Shown: positions 1 through 8,744 of the stretch, piece by piece
Layout of the letters: each line of letters opens with the position of its first letter
Numbering within the stretch: position 1 is the stretch's first letter
Assembly (NCBI GenBank): GCA_003500165.1
Contig: DNSZ01000206.1
Location: forward strand, 1 to 18,029
DNA from: Paracoccaceae bacterium
GTDB taxonomy: Bacteria; Pseudomonadota; Alphaproteobacteria; Rhodobacterales; Rhodobacteraceae
DNA: 18,029 bases
Reading direction: 5' to 3'
Notes under the pieces: generated by a model
What the model was told of the DNA's origin: nothing
What the model saw: only the letters and a program-made list of their open reading frames with translations
Database searches by the model: none
Program-made: the position numbers and the translations under genes

Positions 1-6
1 GGCGGC

Positions 7-1368
7 ATGATCGTGCCCCCGAAGCCCGGCTCGCGGCCCGGCGAGGTTTCGCTGGCCGAATATGTCCGCCTGTTCCGGCGCGACATCTTCGCCGCGCAGC
101 CCGAGCGGCTGTATCGCGCGCGGATGGCGGCGTTTCGCACCCCCTTCTTCCGTTCCTTCCTGATCAACGAACCGGCGCTGGTGCGCACCGTGCTGCGCGA
201 CCGACCGGGCGATTTCCCCAAATCGGACCGGGTAGGCGAGGGGCTGCGCCCGTTGCTGGGCAATTCGGTCTTCGTCACCAACGGCGCGGTCTGGGAACGC
301 CAGCGCCGGATCATCGACCCGGCCTTTGCCGGCGGCCGCCTGACAGACACCTTTCCGGCGATGCACGCGGCCGGCCTGGCGGCGATCGACAGGCTTGCAG
401 CGCGCGGCGATGGGCCCGTCGAGATCGAGGCCGAGACCGCCCATCTGGCCGCCGACGTGATCTTTCGCACGCTGTTCTCGATCCCGATCACCCATCATTT
501 GGCGGCCGAGGTGTTCGCCACCTTTAGGGACCATCAGCGCGCGCAGCCGCTGTTGAACCTTGCCGCGCTGATCCCCCTGCCGCGCTGGATGCCGCGGTTT
601 CATTCGCGCGCGACGCGGCGCACGGCGCGGCGCATCCGCAAGGTCATCGCGACGCTGACCGCGGCGCGCCTGGCCGAGATCGAGGCCGGCACCGCACCCG
701 ACGGTCTGGCGACGAAGATCATGACGACGACCGATCCCCAGACCGGCGACCGTTTCGACATCGCCGAAATGGTCGATCAGGTGGCGATCTTCTTTCTGGC
801 CGGCCATGAGACAAGCGCCTCGGCGCTGGCCTGGGCATTGTATCTGCTGGCGCGCGACCCCGCAGCGCAGGACCGCGTCGCGGCCGAGGCGGCGGATTTC
901 GCCGCCGAGCCGTCCTTTGCCGGGCTGGCGCGGCTCGGTTTCACCCGCGATGTCTGGCGCGAGGCGCTGCGGCTTTACCCGCCGGTGCCGATGATGGTGC
1001 GCGCCGCGACCCGGCCCGAGACGTTTCGCGGCCGTGTCGTGCCAAGCGGCAGCCAGATCGTGATCTCGCCCTGGCATCTGCACCGGCACGAACGGCTATG
1101 GGACAACCCCGATGCGTTCGACCCGGATCGCTGGCGCACCGAAACCGGCCGGGCCATGGCGCGCGCGGCCTATATCCCGTTCTCTGCCGGGCCGCGGGTT
1201 TGCACCGGGGCGGGCTTTGCCATGGCCGAGGGCGTGCTTCTGCTGGCGATGCTGACCGGGGCGTTCCGGCTGGCGCCGGTCGACGGGCGGGTGCCGGTGC
1301 CGGTCGCCCATCTGACGGTGCGCGCGCGCGACGGCATCTGGCTGCGGATCGCGCGCCGGGTGCGGTGA
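7..1368 (+). CDS. Cytochrome P450 monooxygenase, start uncertain at window edge
   Basis: This is a haem-thiolate monooxygenase, which would insert one oxygen atom from O2 into an organic substrate using electrons from a partner ferredoxin or reductase not seen here. The signatures are clear and in order: I-helix AGHET at residues 265-269, K-helix ExxR as E319-R322, an FDPDRW segment after the meander, and the haem loop FSAGPRVCTG with the iron-ligand cysteine at C399. There is no signal peptide or membrane anchor, so it should be a soluble class I bacterial type. Length (453 aa) is normal. The first ATG lies 6 bases from the window edge and the frame is open upstream, with no ribosome site visible, so the true start may be a few codons further left. 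It converges on the NlpE-META gene. The substrate cannot be told; the family is certain. Confidence 0.93.
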   Translation: MIVPPKPGSRPGEVSLAEYVRLFRRDIFAAQPERLYRARMAAFRTPFFRSFLINEPALVRTVLRDRPGDFPKSDRVGEGLRPLLGNSVFVTNGAVWERQRRIIDPAFAGGRLTDTFPAMHAAGLAAIDRLAARGDGPVEIEAETAHLAADVIFRTLFSIPITHHLAAEVFATFRDHQRAQPLLNLAALIPLPRWMPRFHSRATRRTARRIRKVIATLTAARLAEIEAGTAPDGLATKIMTTTDPQTGDRFDIAEMVDQVAIFFLAGHETSASALAWALYLLARDPAAQDRVAAEAADFAAEPSFAGLARLGFTRDVWREALRLYPPVPMMVRAATRPETFRGRVVPSGSQIVISPWHLHRHERLWDNPDAFDPDRWRTETGRAMARAAYIPFSAGPRVCTGAGFAMAEGVLLLAMLTGAFRLAPVDGRVPVPVAHLTVRARDGIWLRIARRVR

Positions 1369-1413
1369 CATGAAGGCGCGATGCGCCCGTGCCGCCTCAT
1401 GCACCGGTTGCCG

Positions 1414-2472
1414 TCAGTACAGGTACACCGCCCGCAGCACGGCGACCGTTTCGCCCTCGGCGTCGCGCAACAGCAGCGTGTTCCCGGCGATCTCGTGGCT
1501 TTGCGTGTCCGCCAGCGCCGCGATCAGCGCATTCTCCCAGCTATCGAGCGGCGGCGCGCAGGCCATCATCGTGCGCGGCCCGGGCTGGAAGCGCAGGCCG
1601 GTGCCGTCTTCCGCCGCAGTGAACCCGCCGCCCATCTGGTTGCAGCCCACGGTGGCATGAAACCGGTCCTCGCCCGCCCGCAGGACGATAAAGGGCTCAC
1701 GGCTGTCGCGCTGGGGTGTCAGGGGGGCGCCGCCCAGCGTTTCCACCCGCCAATATGTGCCCGTCAGGCGGGCGGGCGCACGCTCCTGCGCGCAAGCCTC
1801 GCCCGGGAAGGCACCGCCGACGGCTTGCGGGATCACCGTCATCACCGTGCCGTCGCCCTCCATCGGCGGGCGCGGGGCGATGCGCACCGCCATCGTCATC
1901 AGAAGCGGCGCGCCCGGTTCGGCGCGCGCGTCCAGATACAACCGCTCGGCATCGATCCACGCATCCTCGAAGGCGACCGGATAGCTGCGCTGGCTGATGC
2001 ATTCGGTGAACATCGCGGCATCGGCCATGTAGCGAACCTCGCCGGTCAGGGTCAGGTCGAGCGACAGGGGGGCAAAGCCCTTGGCCGTCAGATCATAGCG
2101 CATCTCCGACTGTATGGGCTGGCCGTCGCGGTCGCGCATGACCAGCCGGTCCACGCCCTGCGGGGCGAACATCTGGACGCCGTCGCCCTGCCCGCGCAGG
2201 ATCAGCGCGCCGGTCACCGGATCGGGCACCCAGCGGCCCATATCGGCAACGGTCAGGTCGCGCTCCAGATAGGTCCAGCTTTGGTGAAAGCTCTGATCCG
2301 GCCACAGGTCGATCTGCATCGCGATCCCCGGGCAATCGGCGCAGGGCAGCGTTCCGGTGAAGCTTGCCGGCAGGTCGAGCCCGTGGAGCGGCTGGAAGTC
2401 CTCTGCCTCCTGCGCGGCTGCAGCCCCTGCCATCACGCCCAGCACCGCTGTCAGTCCTGCCAGTTTCCGCAT
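1414..2472 (-). CDS. Secreted NlpE-like / META (HslJ-like) two-domain protein
   Basis: A 352-residue exported protein. Residues 1-20 form a signal peptide ending in an Ala-rich site (GAAAA before QEAED); there is no lipobox cysteine, so it should be released to the periplasm rather than lipidated. The N-terminal domain has the NlpE hallmark LPCADCPGI with C44 and C47, known from the copper-resistance/envelope-stress lipoprotein NlpE. The C-terminal domain (about 235-350) matches the META/DUF306 family of HslJ: TYWRVETLGG, then GCNQMGGG at 276-283 and TMMAC at 301-305. A middle part (about 143-230) is less distinctive. I chose the ATG at 2472 because AAGGGAG sits 6 bases before it; an in-frame TTG two codons upstream is possible but overlaps that site. 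It lies about 70 bases downstream of gltB on the same strand. An envelope or metal-stress role is inferred only from the domains. Confidence 0.82.
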   Translation of the reverse strand: MRKLAGLTAVLGVMAGAAAAQEAEDFQPLHGLDLPASFTGTLPCADCPGIAMQIDLWPDQSFHQSWTYLERDLTVADMGRWVPDPVTGALILRGQGDGVQMFAPQGVDRLVMRDRDGQPIQSEMRYDLTAKGFAPLSLDLTLTGEVRYMADAAMFTECISQRSYPVAFEDAWIDAERLYLDARAEPGAPLLMTMAVRIAPRPPMEGDGTVMTVIPQAVGGAFPGEACAQERAPARLTGTYWRVETLGGAPLTPQRDSREPFIVLRAGEDRFHATVGCNQMGGGFTAAEDGTGLRFQPGPRTMMACAPPLDSWENALIAALADTQSHEIAGNTLLLRDAEGETVAVLRAVYLY

Positions 2473-2542
2473 CGCCAACTCCCTTGCCGGCTGCGCGCAG
2501 CGCGCCTGTCCCTGGCCCAGATAGGGAACGGCGCGGGCTCGC

Positions 2543-5500
2543 TCAAGCCCGTTGCGCGGTCTCCTCGAAGCCCAGCGGATGGGCCAGATGCGGCAGCATC
2601 TCGATCGGGCAGACCTGCAGGAAGTGGCGGCGTTCGACCTCCCAGTGGTGCAGGATCGCCTCGGCCCGGCGCGACCCGGTCTCGGCCAGATGCGCCTCGA
2701 TCAGCGATTTCAGCCGGTCTTCCCAATGGCTGGTGCGCAGCGGACCCGCGACCAGGGTCTCCATGTTGATCACCTCGGTCACGCGGCCATGCGGGTCGAA
2801 CAGCCAGGCCATGCCGCCGGTCATCCCGGCGCCGAAATTGGCACCGATGCTGCCGAGGATCACCGCCTCGCCGCCGGTCATGTATTCGCACCCGTTGGAG
2901 CCGCAGCCCTCGACCACCACCCTTGCGCCCGAATTGCGCACCGCGAAACGCTCGCCCGCGCGGCCGGCGGCAAACAGCCAGCCGCCCGTCGCGCCATACA
3001 GCACGGTGTTGCCGATGATCGTGTTGTCGGACGCCTTAAGCGGGCTTTCGGGTGCCGGCCGCACCACCACCGTGCCGCCCGACAGCCCCTTGCCGACATA
3101 GTCGTTGGCATCGCCCGACACGATCAGCTTCAGCCCGCGCGCGGCGAAGGCGCCCAGCGACTGGCCGGCCGAGCCGGTCAGCTTCACCGTCAGATGGTCG
3201 GGCTGCAGGTCGTTCGCCAGGCCGAAGCGCCGGACGATATGGCTGGAGACGCGCGCGCCGATCGTCCGGTGCGTGTTCCGCACGGTGTAGGACAGTTGCA
3301 TCTTCTCGCCGTCGCGGAAGAACGGCTCGGCATCGTGCAGGATTTCGGCGTCGAGCGTATCGGGCACCTCGGTCCGCGGACGGGTCCGGTCATAGCGGGC
3401 ACCGGCCGCGCCGTCGACGGTGATCAGCAGCGGGTTGAGATCGAGATCGTCCAGATGCGCCGCCCCGCGGCTGACCTGGGTCAGCAGATCGGCCCGCCCG
3501 ATCACCTCGTCGAGCGAGCGCGCCCCCATCGCCGCCAGCTGCTCGCGCAGCTCCTGGGCGTAGAAGGTGATCAGGTTGACGACCTTGTCCGCCGTCCCGG
3601 TGAACTTCTCGCGCAGCTTCTCGTCCTGGGTGCAGACGCCGACCGGGCAGGTGTTCGACTGGCATTGCCGGACCATGATGCAGCCCATGGCGATCAGCGC
3701 CGCGGTGCCGATGCCGAACTCCTCGGCGCCCATCAGGGCAGCGACCAGCACGTCGCGCCCGGTGCGCAAGCCGCCATCGGTTCTGAGCGTAACCCGTTCG
3801 CGCAGCTTGTTCATCGCCAGCACCTGATGCGCCTCGGTCAGGCCCATCTCCCAGGGCAGGCCGGCGAACTTGATCGAGGTGGCGGGCGAGGCGCCGGTGC
3901 CGCCATTATGCCCCGAGATCAGGATCACATCGGCCTTGGCCTTGGCCACCCCGGCGGCGATGGTGCCGACCCCGGAACTGGCCACCAGCTTGACGCAGAC
4001 CTTGGCGCGCGGATTGATCTGCTTGAGGTCATAGATCAGCTGCGCCAGATCCTCGATCGAATAGATGTCGTGATGCGGCGGCGGGCTGATCAGGGTGACG
4101 CCCGGTGTCGAATGGCGCAGCCGGGCGATCAGTCTGGTCACCTTCATGCCGGGCAGTTGCCCGCCCTCGCCCGGTTTCGCGCCCTGCGCGACCTTGATCT
4201 CCAGCTCTTCGCACTGGTTGAGGTATTCCGCCGTCACGCCAAAGCGGCCCGACGCGACCTGCTTGATCTTGGCGCTGGGGTTGTCGCCATTCGGCTCGGG
4301 CACGAAATGCGCCGGATCCTCGCCGCCCTCGCCCGAATCGGATTTGGCGCCGATCCGGTTCATCGCGATGTTCAGCGTCTTGTGCGCCTCGGGGCTGAGC
4401 GCGCCCAGGCTCATGCCCGGCGTCACGAAGCGCTTGCGCAGCGAGGTGATGCTCTCGACCTCTTCGATTGGAACCGGATGGCCGAGCGGCTTGATCTCCA
4501 GCAGCTCGCGCAGATGGATCGGCGGGGCCGAGCGCAACTGCTCGGAATAGCGCTTCCACAGATCGAACGATCCGGTGGCGCAGGCGGTCTGCATCATGTG
4601 CATGGTCCGCGCGCCCCAGGCATGGGTCTCGCCCTTCGAGCGCGCCTTGTAGAAGCCACCGACCGGCAGCATGTCGGCGCCGTCCCGCCAGCCGCGGTCA
4701 TGCGCCTCGACCATCTTCTTCTGGATGCCCAGGATGCCGATGCCGGAAATCCGGCTGATCATGCCGGGGAAGTATTCCGCCACCATTGACCGCGACAGGC
4801 CGACCGCCTCGAAATTGAGGCCGCCGCGATAGGACGACACGACCGAAATGCCCATCTTCGACATGATCTTCAGCAAGCCCTGGTCGATCGCCTTCTGATA
4901 GCGCGCGACGGTTTCGGTCAGCGTGCCTTCCAGCAGACCGCGGACCAGCCGGTCGGCCAGCGTGTCCTGCGCCAGATAGGCGTTGACGGTGGTCGCCCCG
5001 GACCCGATCAGCACCGCGAAATCATGCGGGTCGACACATTCGGCCGACCGGACATTGAGCGAGCAGAAGGTCCGCAAGCCCTGCCGGGTCAGCCAGGAAT
5101 GGACCGCCGAAGTGGCCAGGATCATCGGCATCGGCACCCGCTCGGGGCCCTGATGTTCGTCGGTCAGGATCAGATGGCTGGCGCCCGAACGCACCGCATC
5201 CTCGGCCTCGCTGCGGACCCGCGCCAGCGCCGCCGACAGCGCCCCGGCGCCTTCGTCGCGGCCAAAACTGCAATCGATGGTGACCGCCCCGTCGCCGAAA
5301 CAGCGCACCATCTCGGCGAATTTCGCGTTGCCCACGAAGGGCGAATCGAGCACCAGGATTTCGGTCTGGCTCGAATCCTCGTCGAGCACGTTCTTGAGGT
5401 TGCCGAACCGGGTCTTCAGGCTCATCACCCGGTATTCGCGCAGGCTGTCGATGGGCGGGTTGGTCACCTGGCTGAAATTCTGCCGGAAGAAGTGGCTCAT

Positions 5501-7078
5501 CGGGCGATAGCGCCCCGACAGCACCGCCAGCGGCGTGTCGTCGCCCATCGATGCCAGAACCTCCTTCGCCTCCTCGGCCATGGGCGCCAGGATCATCTCG
5601 ATCGCTTCCATGGTGTAACCGGCGACGATCTGCCGGCGGCGCAGCGTCTCATCCGCGAAGAGGGCGGTTTCGGTGACGCCGCCCGTGACCTGTTCGAGGT
5701 CGGTGACCCGCCCCGCCCATTCGCCAAAGGGCTGGGCGGCGGCCAGCATGTCCTTGAGTTCGACATCGTGGTAGAGCCGCCCCGCGGCCATGTCCACGGC
5801 GACCATCTGTCCCGGCCCCAGCGCGCCCTTTTCCACGATCCGGGCCTCGTCGGTCTGGACCATGCCGGCCTCGGACCCCGCGATCAGCAGCCCGTCGCCG
5901 GTGACCACATAGCGCAGCGGCCTGAGCCCGTTCCGGTCGAGCCCCGCGGCGACCCAGCGCCCGTCGGTCATCGCCAGCGCGGCCGGCCCGTCCCAGGGTT
6001 CCATCACCGCATTGGAATAGGCGTACATGTCGTTCCAGGCGGCGGGCAGGTCCTGCGCGCTGTTCGACCAGGCCTCGGGGATCAGCATGGTCTTGGCCAT
6101 CGGCGCCGTCCGGCCGGCCCGCACCATCACCTCGAACACCGCGTCAAGCGCGGCCGAATCCGACGCGCCGCTGGCGACGATCGGCTTGATGTCGCCGGCA
6201 TGATCGCCAAACGACGCCGACGCCATGCGAATCTCGTGGCTTTTCAGCCAGTTCAGGTTGCCCTTCAGGGTGTTGATCTCGCCATTATGGGCCAGCATCC
6301 GGAACGGCTGGGCCAGCCACCATTGCGGAAAGGTGTTGGTGGAATAGCGCTGGTGATAGATCGCAAAGGCGCTTTCGAACCGGTCGTCCTGCAGATCGGG
6401 ATAGAATTCGGCGACCTGTTCGGCCAGCATCATGCCCTTGTAGATGATCGACCGGCAGCTCAGCGAACACAGGTAAAGCTCGGGGATCAGCGCGGCGGCC
6501 GCGGCTTTCTCGATCCGGCGGCGGATCACGTAAAGCTCGCGCTCGAAGGTCTCCTCGTCGACATCCTTGGCGTCCGAGATGATGATCTGTTCGATCTCGG
6601 GCCGGGTGGCGTTGGCCTTTTCGCCCAGCACCGAAATGTCGACCGGCACATGGCGCCAGCCATAGATCGAATAGCCCATCCGCAGGACTTCGGCCTCGAC
6701 GATGGTCCGGCAGGTTTCCTGGGCGCCGAAATCGTTGCGCGGCAGGAACACCTGGCCGACCGCGATCAGCCGCTCGCGGTTCGGCTCGTGCCCGGTGCGG
6801 CGGATCTGGTCATAGAAGAACGGCACCGGGATCTGCACATGGATGCCCGCGCCGTCGCCGGTCTTGCCGTCGGCATCGACCGCGCCGCGATGCCAGACCG
6901 CCTTCAGCGCCTCGATGCCGTTTTCCACCACCTGGCGCGACGGCTTGCCGTCGATCGAGACGACCAAGCCGACGCCGCAGGCATCGTGCTCCAGCGCGGG
7001 GTCGTAAAGGCCCCGCTCGGCCAGCCGCGCCCGTTCGGCGCGTTCGCGATCCGCCCAGGCTGCGTCGAACGTCGTCAT
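2543..7078 (-). CDS. gltB: Glutamate synthase (NADPH) large subunit
   Basis: The alpha subunit of bacterial glutamate synthase, which hydrolyses glutamine and channels the ammonia to 2-oxoglutarate to make glutamate. Length (1511 aa) is full. Order of domains: a short propeptide, then HDACGVGL with C34 as the expected N-terminal nucleophile of the class II amidotransferase domain; a central domain; the FMN/2-oxoglutarate synthase domain with SGHNGGTGASP; the 3Fe-4S ligands C1133, C1139 and C1144 in MGCIMVRQCQSNTCPVG; and the C-terminal Gly-rich beta-helix domain (GLSGGTVVVRP, MTGGEAVILG). The start is firm: AAGGAG lies 7 bases before the ATG, and the ATG overlaps the stop of the upstream GFA gene as ATGA. 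The partner gltD is in the same - strand run but four genes upstream, unlike the adjacent gltBD of E. coli. Translation is likely coupled to the GFA gene. Confidence 0.98.
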   Translation of the reverse strand: MTTFDAAWADRERAERARLAERGLYDPALEHDACGVGLVVSIDGKPSRQVVENGIEALKAVWHRGAVDADGKTGDGAGIHVQIPVPFFYDQIRRTGHEPNRERLIAVGQVFLPRNDFGAQETCRTIVEAEVLRMGYSIYGWRHVPVDISVLGEKANATRPEIEQIIISDAKDVDEETFERELYVIRRRIEKAAAAALIPELYLCSLSCRSIIYKGMMLAEQVAEFYPDLQDDRFESAFAIYHQRYSTNTFPQWWLAQPFRMLAHNGEINTLKGNLNWLKSHEIRMASASFGDHAGDIKPIVASGASDSAALDAVFEVMVRAGRTAPMAKTMLIPEAWSNSAQDLPAAWNDMYAYSNAVMEPWDGPAALAMTDGRWVAAGLDRNGLRPLRYVVTGDGLLIAGSEAGMVQTDEARIVEKGALGPGQMVAVDMAAGRLYHDVELKDMLAAAQPFGEWAGRVTDLEQVTGGVTETALFADETLRRRQIVAGYTMEAIEMILAPMAEEAKEVLASMGDDTPLAVLSGRYRPMSHFFRQNFSQVTNPPIDSLREYRVMSLKTRFGNLKNVLDEDSSQTEILVLDSPFVGNAKFAEMVRCFGDGAVTIDCSFGRDEGAGALSAALARVRSEAEDAVRSGASHLILTDEHQGPERVPMPMILATSAVHSWLTRQGLRTFCSLNVRSAECVDPHDFAVLIGSGATTVNAYLAQDTLADRLVRGLLEGTLTETVARYQKAIDQGLLKIMSKMGISVVSSYRGGLNFEAVGLSRSMVAEYFPGMISRISGIGILGIQKKMVEAHDRGWRDGADMLPVGGFYKARSKGETHAWGARTMHMMQTACATGSFDLWKRYSEQLRSAPPIHLRELLEIKPLGHPVPIEEVESITSLRKRFVTPGMSLGALSPEAHKTLNIAMNRIGAKSDSGEGGEDPAHFVPEPNGDNPSAKIKQVASGRFGVTAEYLNQCEELEIKVAQGAKPGEGGQLPGMKVTRLIARLRHSTPGVTLISPPPHHDIYSIEDLAQLIYDLKQINPRAKVCVKLVASSGVGTIAAGVAKAKADVILISGHNGGTGASPATSIKFAGLPWEMGLTEAHQVLAMNKLRERVTLRTDGGLRTGRDVLVAALMGAEEFGIGTAALIAMGCIMVRQCQSNTCPVGVCTQDEKLREKFTGTADKVVNLITFYAQELREQLAAMGARSLDEVIGRADLLTQVSRGAAHLDDLDLNPLLITVDGAAGARYDRTRPRTEVPDTLDAEILHDAEPFFRDGEKMQLSYTVRNTHRTIGARVSSHIVRRFGLANDLQPDHLTVKLTGSAGQSLGAFAARGLKLIVSGDANDYVGKGLSGGTVVVRPAPESPLKASDNTIIGNTVLYGATGGWLFAAGRAGERFAVRNSGARVVVEGCGSNGCEYMTGGEAVILGSIGANFGAGMTGGMAWLFDPHGRVTEVINMETLVAGPLRTSHWEDRLKSLIEAHLAETGSRRAEAILHHWEVERRHFLQVCPIEMLPHLAHPLGFEETAQRA

Positions 7079-7503
7079 GGCACATCTCCTTCGCGAACGA
7101 ATGGGTTGTCGGTCTCATACTCGGCGGCGCCGACCCGGTCATGGGCGCCGGCGAAACGCGCCCAGCGCGGCGCGCGATCGGCATAGACCTCGCGCGTCAG
7201 CGGAAAACCGTCGGCGGCGGGGAACAGGCCCGGCGGAAACTCATAGGGCCGGCCCGCCGGCACCGTGTCGCGGAACCACAGATGGCTGCCGCAACGCGGG
7301 CAGAAGGCACGCTCGGCAAAGGCCGAGGACGCATAGATCGCAACCTTGCCCGAAATCGAAACCGCCTCGACAGGCGCGTCGAACCCGGCAAACGGGCCGC
7401 CGGTCCAGCGCAGGCACATGCGGCAATGGCAGGCCGTCACCGCCGGATCATGGGCCGCCAGCCGGATGGTGACCGCCCCGCACAGGCAGCTTCCCTCGAT
7501 CAT
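7075..7503 (-). CDS. GFA-family zinc-binding protein (CENP-V/GFA domain), copy 1
   Basis: A 142-residue protein of the GFA family, named after glutathione-dependent formaldehyde-activating enzyme; most members have no proven reaction. The zinc-binding cysteines are in the family spacing: C6 and C8 in GSCLCGAV, C25, C27 and C30 in ACHCRMC, and C68 and C71 in FCPRCGSHL. No signal peptide, so cytoplasmic. The start at 7503 gives an ATGA overlap with the stop of the second GFA gene and puts the start directly before the first zinc motif; the frame stays open further upstream but that part reads inside the neighbour and is not conserved in character. Its own stop overlaps the gltB start. Only a weak GGCGG-like site precedes it, which fits translational coupling. 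Its role in a glutamate synthase operon is unknown. Confidence 0.88.
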   Translation of the reverse strand: MIEGSCLCGAVTIRLAAHDPAVTACHCRMCLRWTGGPFAGFDAPVEAVSISGKVAIYASSAFAERAFCPRCGSHLWFRDTVPAGRPYEFPPGLFPAADGFPLTREVYADRAPRWARFAGAHDRVGAAEYETDNPFVREGDVP

Positions 7504-7949
7504 GCTGCACCGCCGGGCGGGGTCACCCCGGCCATCTCCAGCACCTGCGCCTCGGTCATCCGGGGGCGTTCCCCGGCAAAGGCATGGCCGGCCGGCTTGT
7601 GATCGATGAAGACCTCGGAGACGAGGTCGAGACCGTCCAGCGAATCGAGCGACCCTGCCGCGACGCTCATCATCCCCTGCATCGGGCCCGGCATGGTCAG
7701 GCGCCAGAACAGGCTCGATCCGCAGACCGAGCAGAAGCCGCGCTCGGCCCATTCCGACGAGCGGTAGGTGTGCAGCGTTTCATCGGCCTCCCAGGCGATC
7801 CCGCCCGGCATGATCTGGATGCCCAGTTCGATCCCGCCCGAAAACTTTCGACACATGCCGCAATGGCAGGCACCATAGCCCTGCGGCGGCGCCGCCAGGC
7901 GATAGCGGACCGCGCCGCACAGACATCCCCCTGTCCGGGCGACCGTCAC
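7500..7949 (-). CDS. GFA-family zinc-binding protein (CENP-V/GFA domain), copy 2
   Basis: A second GFA-domain protein of 149 residues immediately upstream of the first. Visible zinc ligands are C9 and C11 in GGCLCGAV, C28, C30 and C33 in ACHCGMC, and C73 and C76 in FCSVCGSSL. It is clearly related to copy 1 in motif layout but diverged in the C-terminal half (for example GLDLVSEVFIDHKPAGH here), so it is an old duplication or two separately gained paralogues rather than a recent copy. I chose the GTG at 7949 because it overlaps the stop of the upstream secreted-protein gene as GTGA, with AAGG about 10 bases before it; an ATG at 8006 would require a long overlap. The enzyme activity, if any, cannot be told from sequence. 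Confidence 0.86.
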   Translation of the reverse strand: MTVARTGGCLCGAVRYRLAAPPQGYGACHCGMCRKFSGGIELGIQIMPGGIAWEADETLHTYRSSEWAERGFCSVCGSSLFWRLTMPGPMQGMMSVAAGSLDSLDGLDLVSEVFIDHKPAGHAFAGERPRMTEAQVLEMAGVTPPGGAA

Positions 7950-8665
7950 GGCAGCAGCCTTGCCGGGACGATGTCCGCCGGCGCCCGCGACAACACCGCG
8001 CCGCAATCAAAGATCGGCCGGGCGTCGAGAAAGCCCGGCTCCCCCGGTTCGATGAACTGCACCGGGGTGCGGTCGTTTTCCACCGTCTCGACGCCGTCGG
8101 TCTCGGTCTCGATCCCGCCCAGAAACAGGCCAAAGCGTTCGGAAACGTACTGGTTACCCTGGCGGGTAAAGATGACCTGGCCATCGACCGACTCGCGCAC
8201 CTCGAATTCGGTGACCATCAGCGGCTCGCCATCTATCTCGACCGTCTCGCCGGTCAGCCGGTCGAAGCCCTGATAGCGGTGCACCTGGCCGTCGATCGCG
8301 CCCGAGGTCACGGTCTCGAAGTCGAAACTGTCAAGCCCGGTTTCCAGCAATTCGCTGAACGAGGCCGGGTCCTGGGACGGTTCGCGCAGCGTCTCGGTCA
8401 TTCCGATCACCAGGATCATCGTCTGCAGCCACTGGTATTCGGCGTCGAGATAGGACAGCGCGACCGGTCCATCCGCGGTCAGGGTGGCGCCCCAGCGATG
8501 GCCTTCGGGGTCGCCCTGGCAGGTGAAGTAATGCGACACGAGGCAGCCCTTCATCTGCACGGTCAGATAGGCATCGCAGCCCTGCGGCGGCACGAATTTG
8601 GGGCTTTGCGCCTGGGCGGGCCAGGCGGCGGCGAGCGCCAGCAGGGCGGAAAGGGCAGGTTTCAT
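7946..8665 (-). CDS. Secreted conserved-type protein of unknown function
   Basis: I do not recognise a named family. The 239-residue product starts with a clear signal peptide (MKPALSALLALAAAWPAQA, cleavage expected after A19), so it should act in the periplasm. The mature part has only four cysteines (C30, C41, C49, C221), an even number that could make two disulfides. It is acidic and mostly beta-like in character, with repeated GETVEIDGE/GVETVEND-type segments. The start at 8665 is supported by GGAG about 9 bases upstream and by the signal peptide beginning exactly there; the frame is open a further 22 codons without export features. It ends in a GTGA overlap with the second GFA gene and lies 79 bases after the small unknown gene, inside the gltD-to-gltB run. 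A cytoplasmic nitrogen-assimilation role is therefore unlikely despite the operon. Confidence 0.8.
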   Translation of the reverse strand: MKPALSALLALAAAWPAQAQSPKFVPPQGCDAYLTVQMKGCLVSHYFTCQGDPEGHRWGATLTADGPVALSYLDAEYQWLQTMILVIGMTETLREPSQDPASFSELLETGLDSFDFETVTSGAIDGQVHRYQGFDRLTGETVEIDGEPLMVTEFEVRESVDGQVIFTRQGNQYVSERFGLFLGGIETETDGVETVENDRTPVQFIEPGEPGFLDARPIFDCGAVLSRAPADIVPARLLP

Positions 8666-8744
8666 CGGGCAGGCTCCATCGGGTTCGGGTCGCGGTATGC
8701 GACGCATCTGGCGCGGTATCGTGTTGGGCACAAGGCGGCGGGTT

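Noticed and set aside
1375..1387. A small GGCGC-GAT-GCGCC hairpin between the convergent P450 and NlpE-META genes
   Set aside because: A 5-bp stem with no T-run is expected by chance at this base composition; not enough to call a terminator.
2535..2555. A GGGCT/AGCCC hairpin around the gltB stop codon
   Set aside because: Only a 5-bp stem that includes the stop in its loop, and no T-run; too weak to list.
2552..7186. Two long + strand open frames (745 and 720 codons) opposite gltB
   Set aside because: Both are shadows of the gltB codon pattern, with no recognisable motif and skewed composition; gltB itself is unmistakable.
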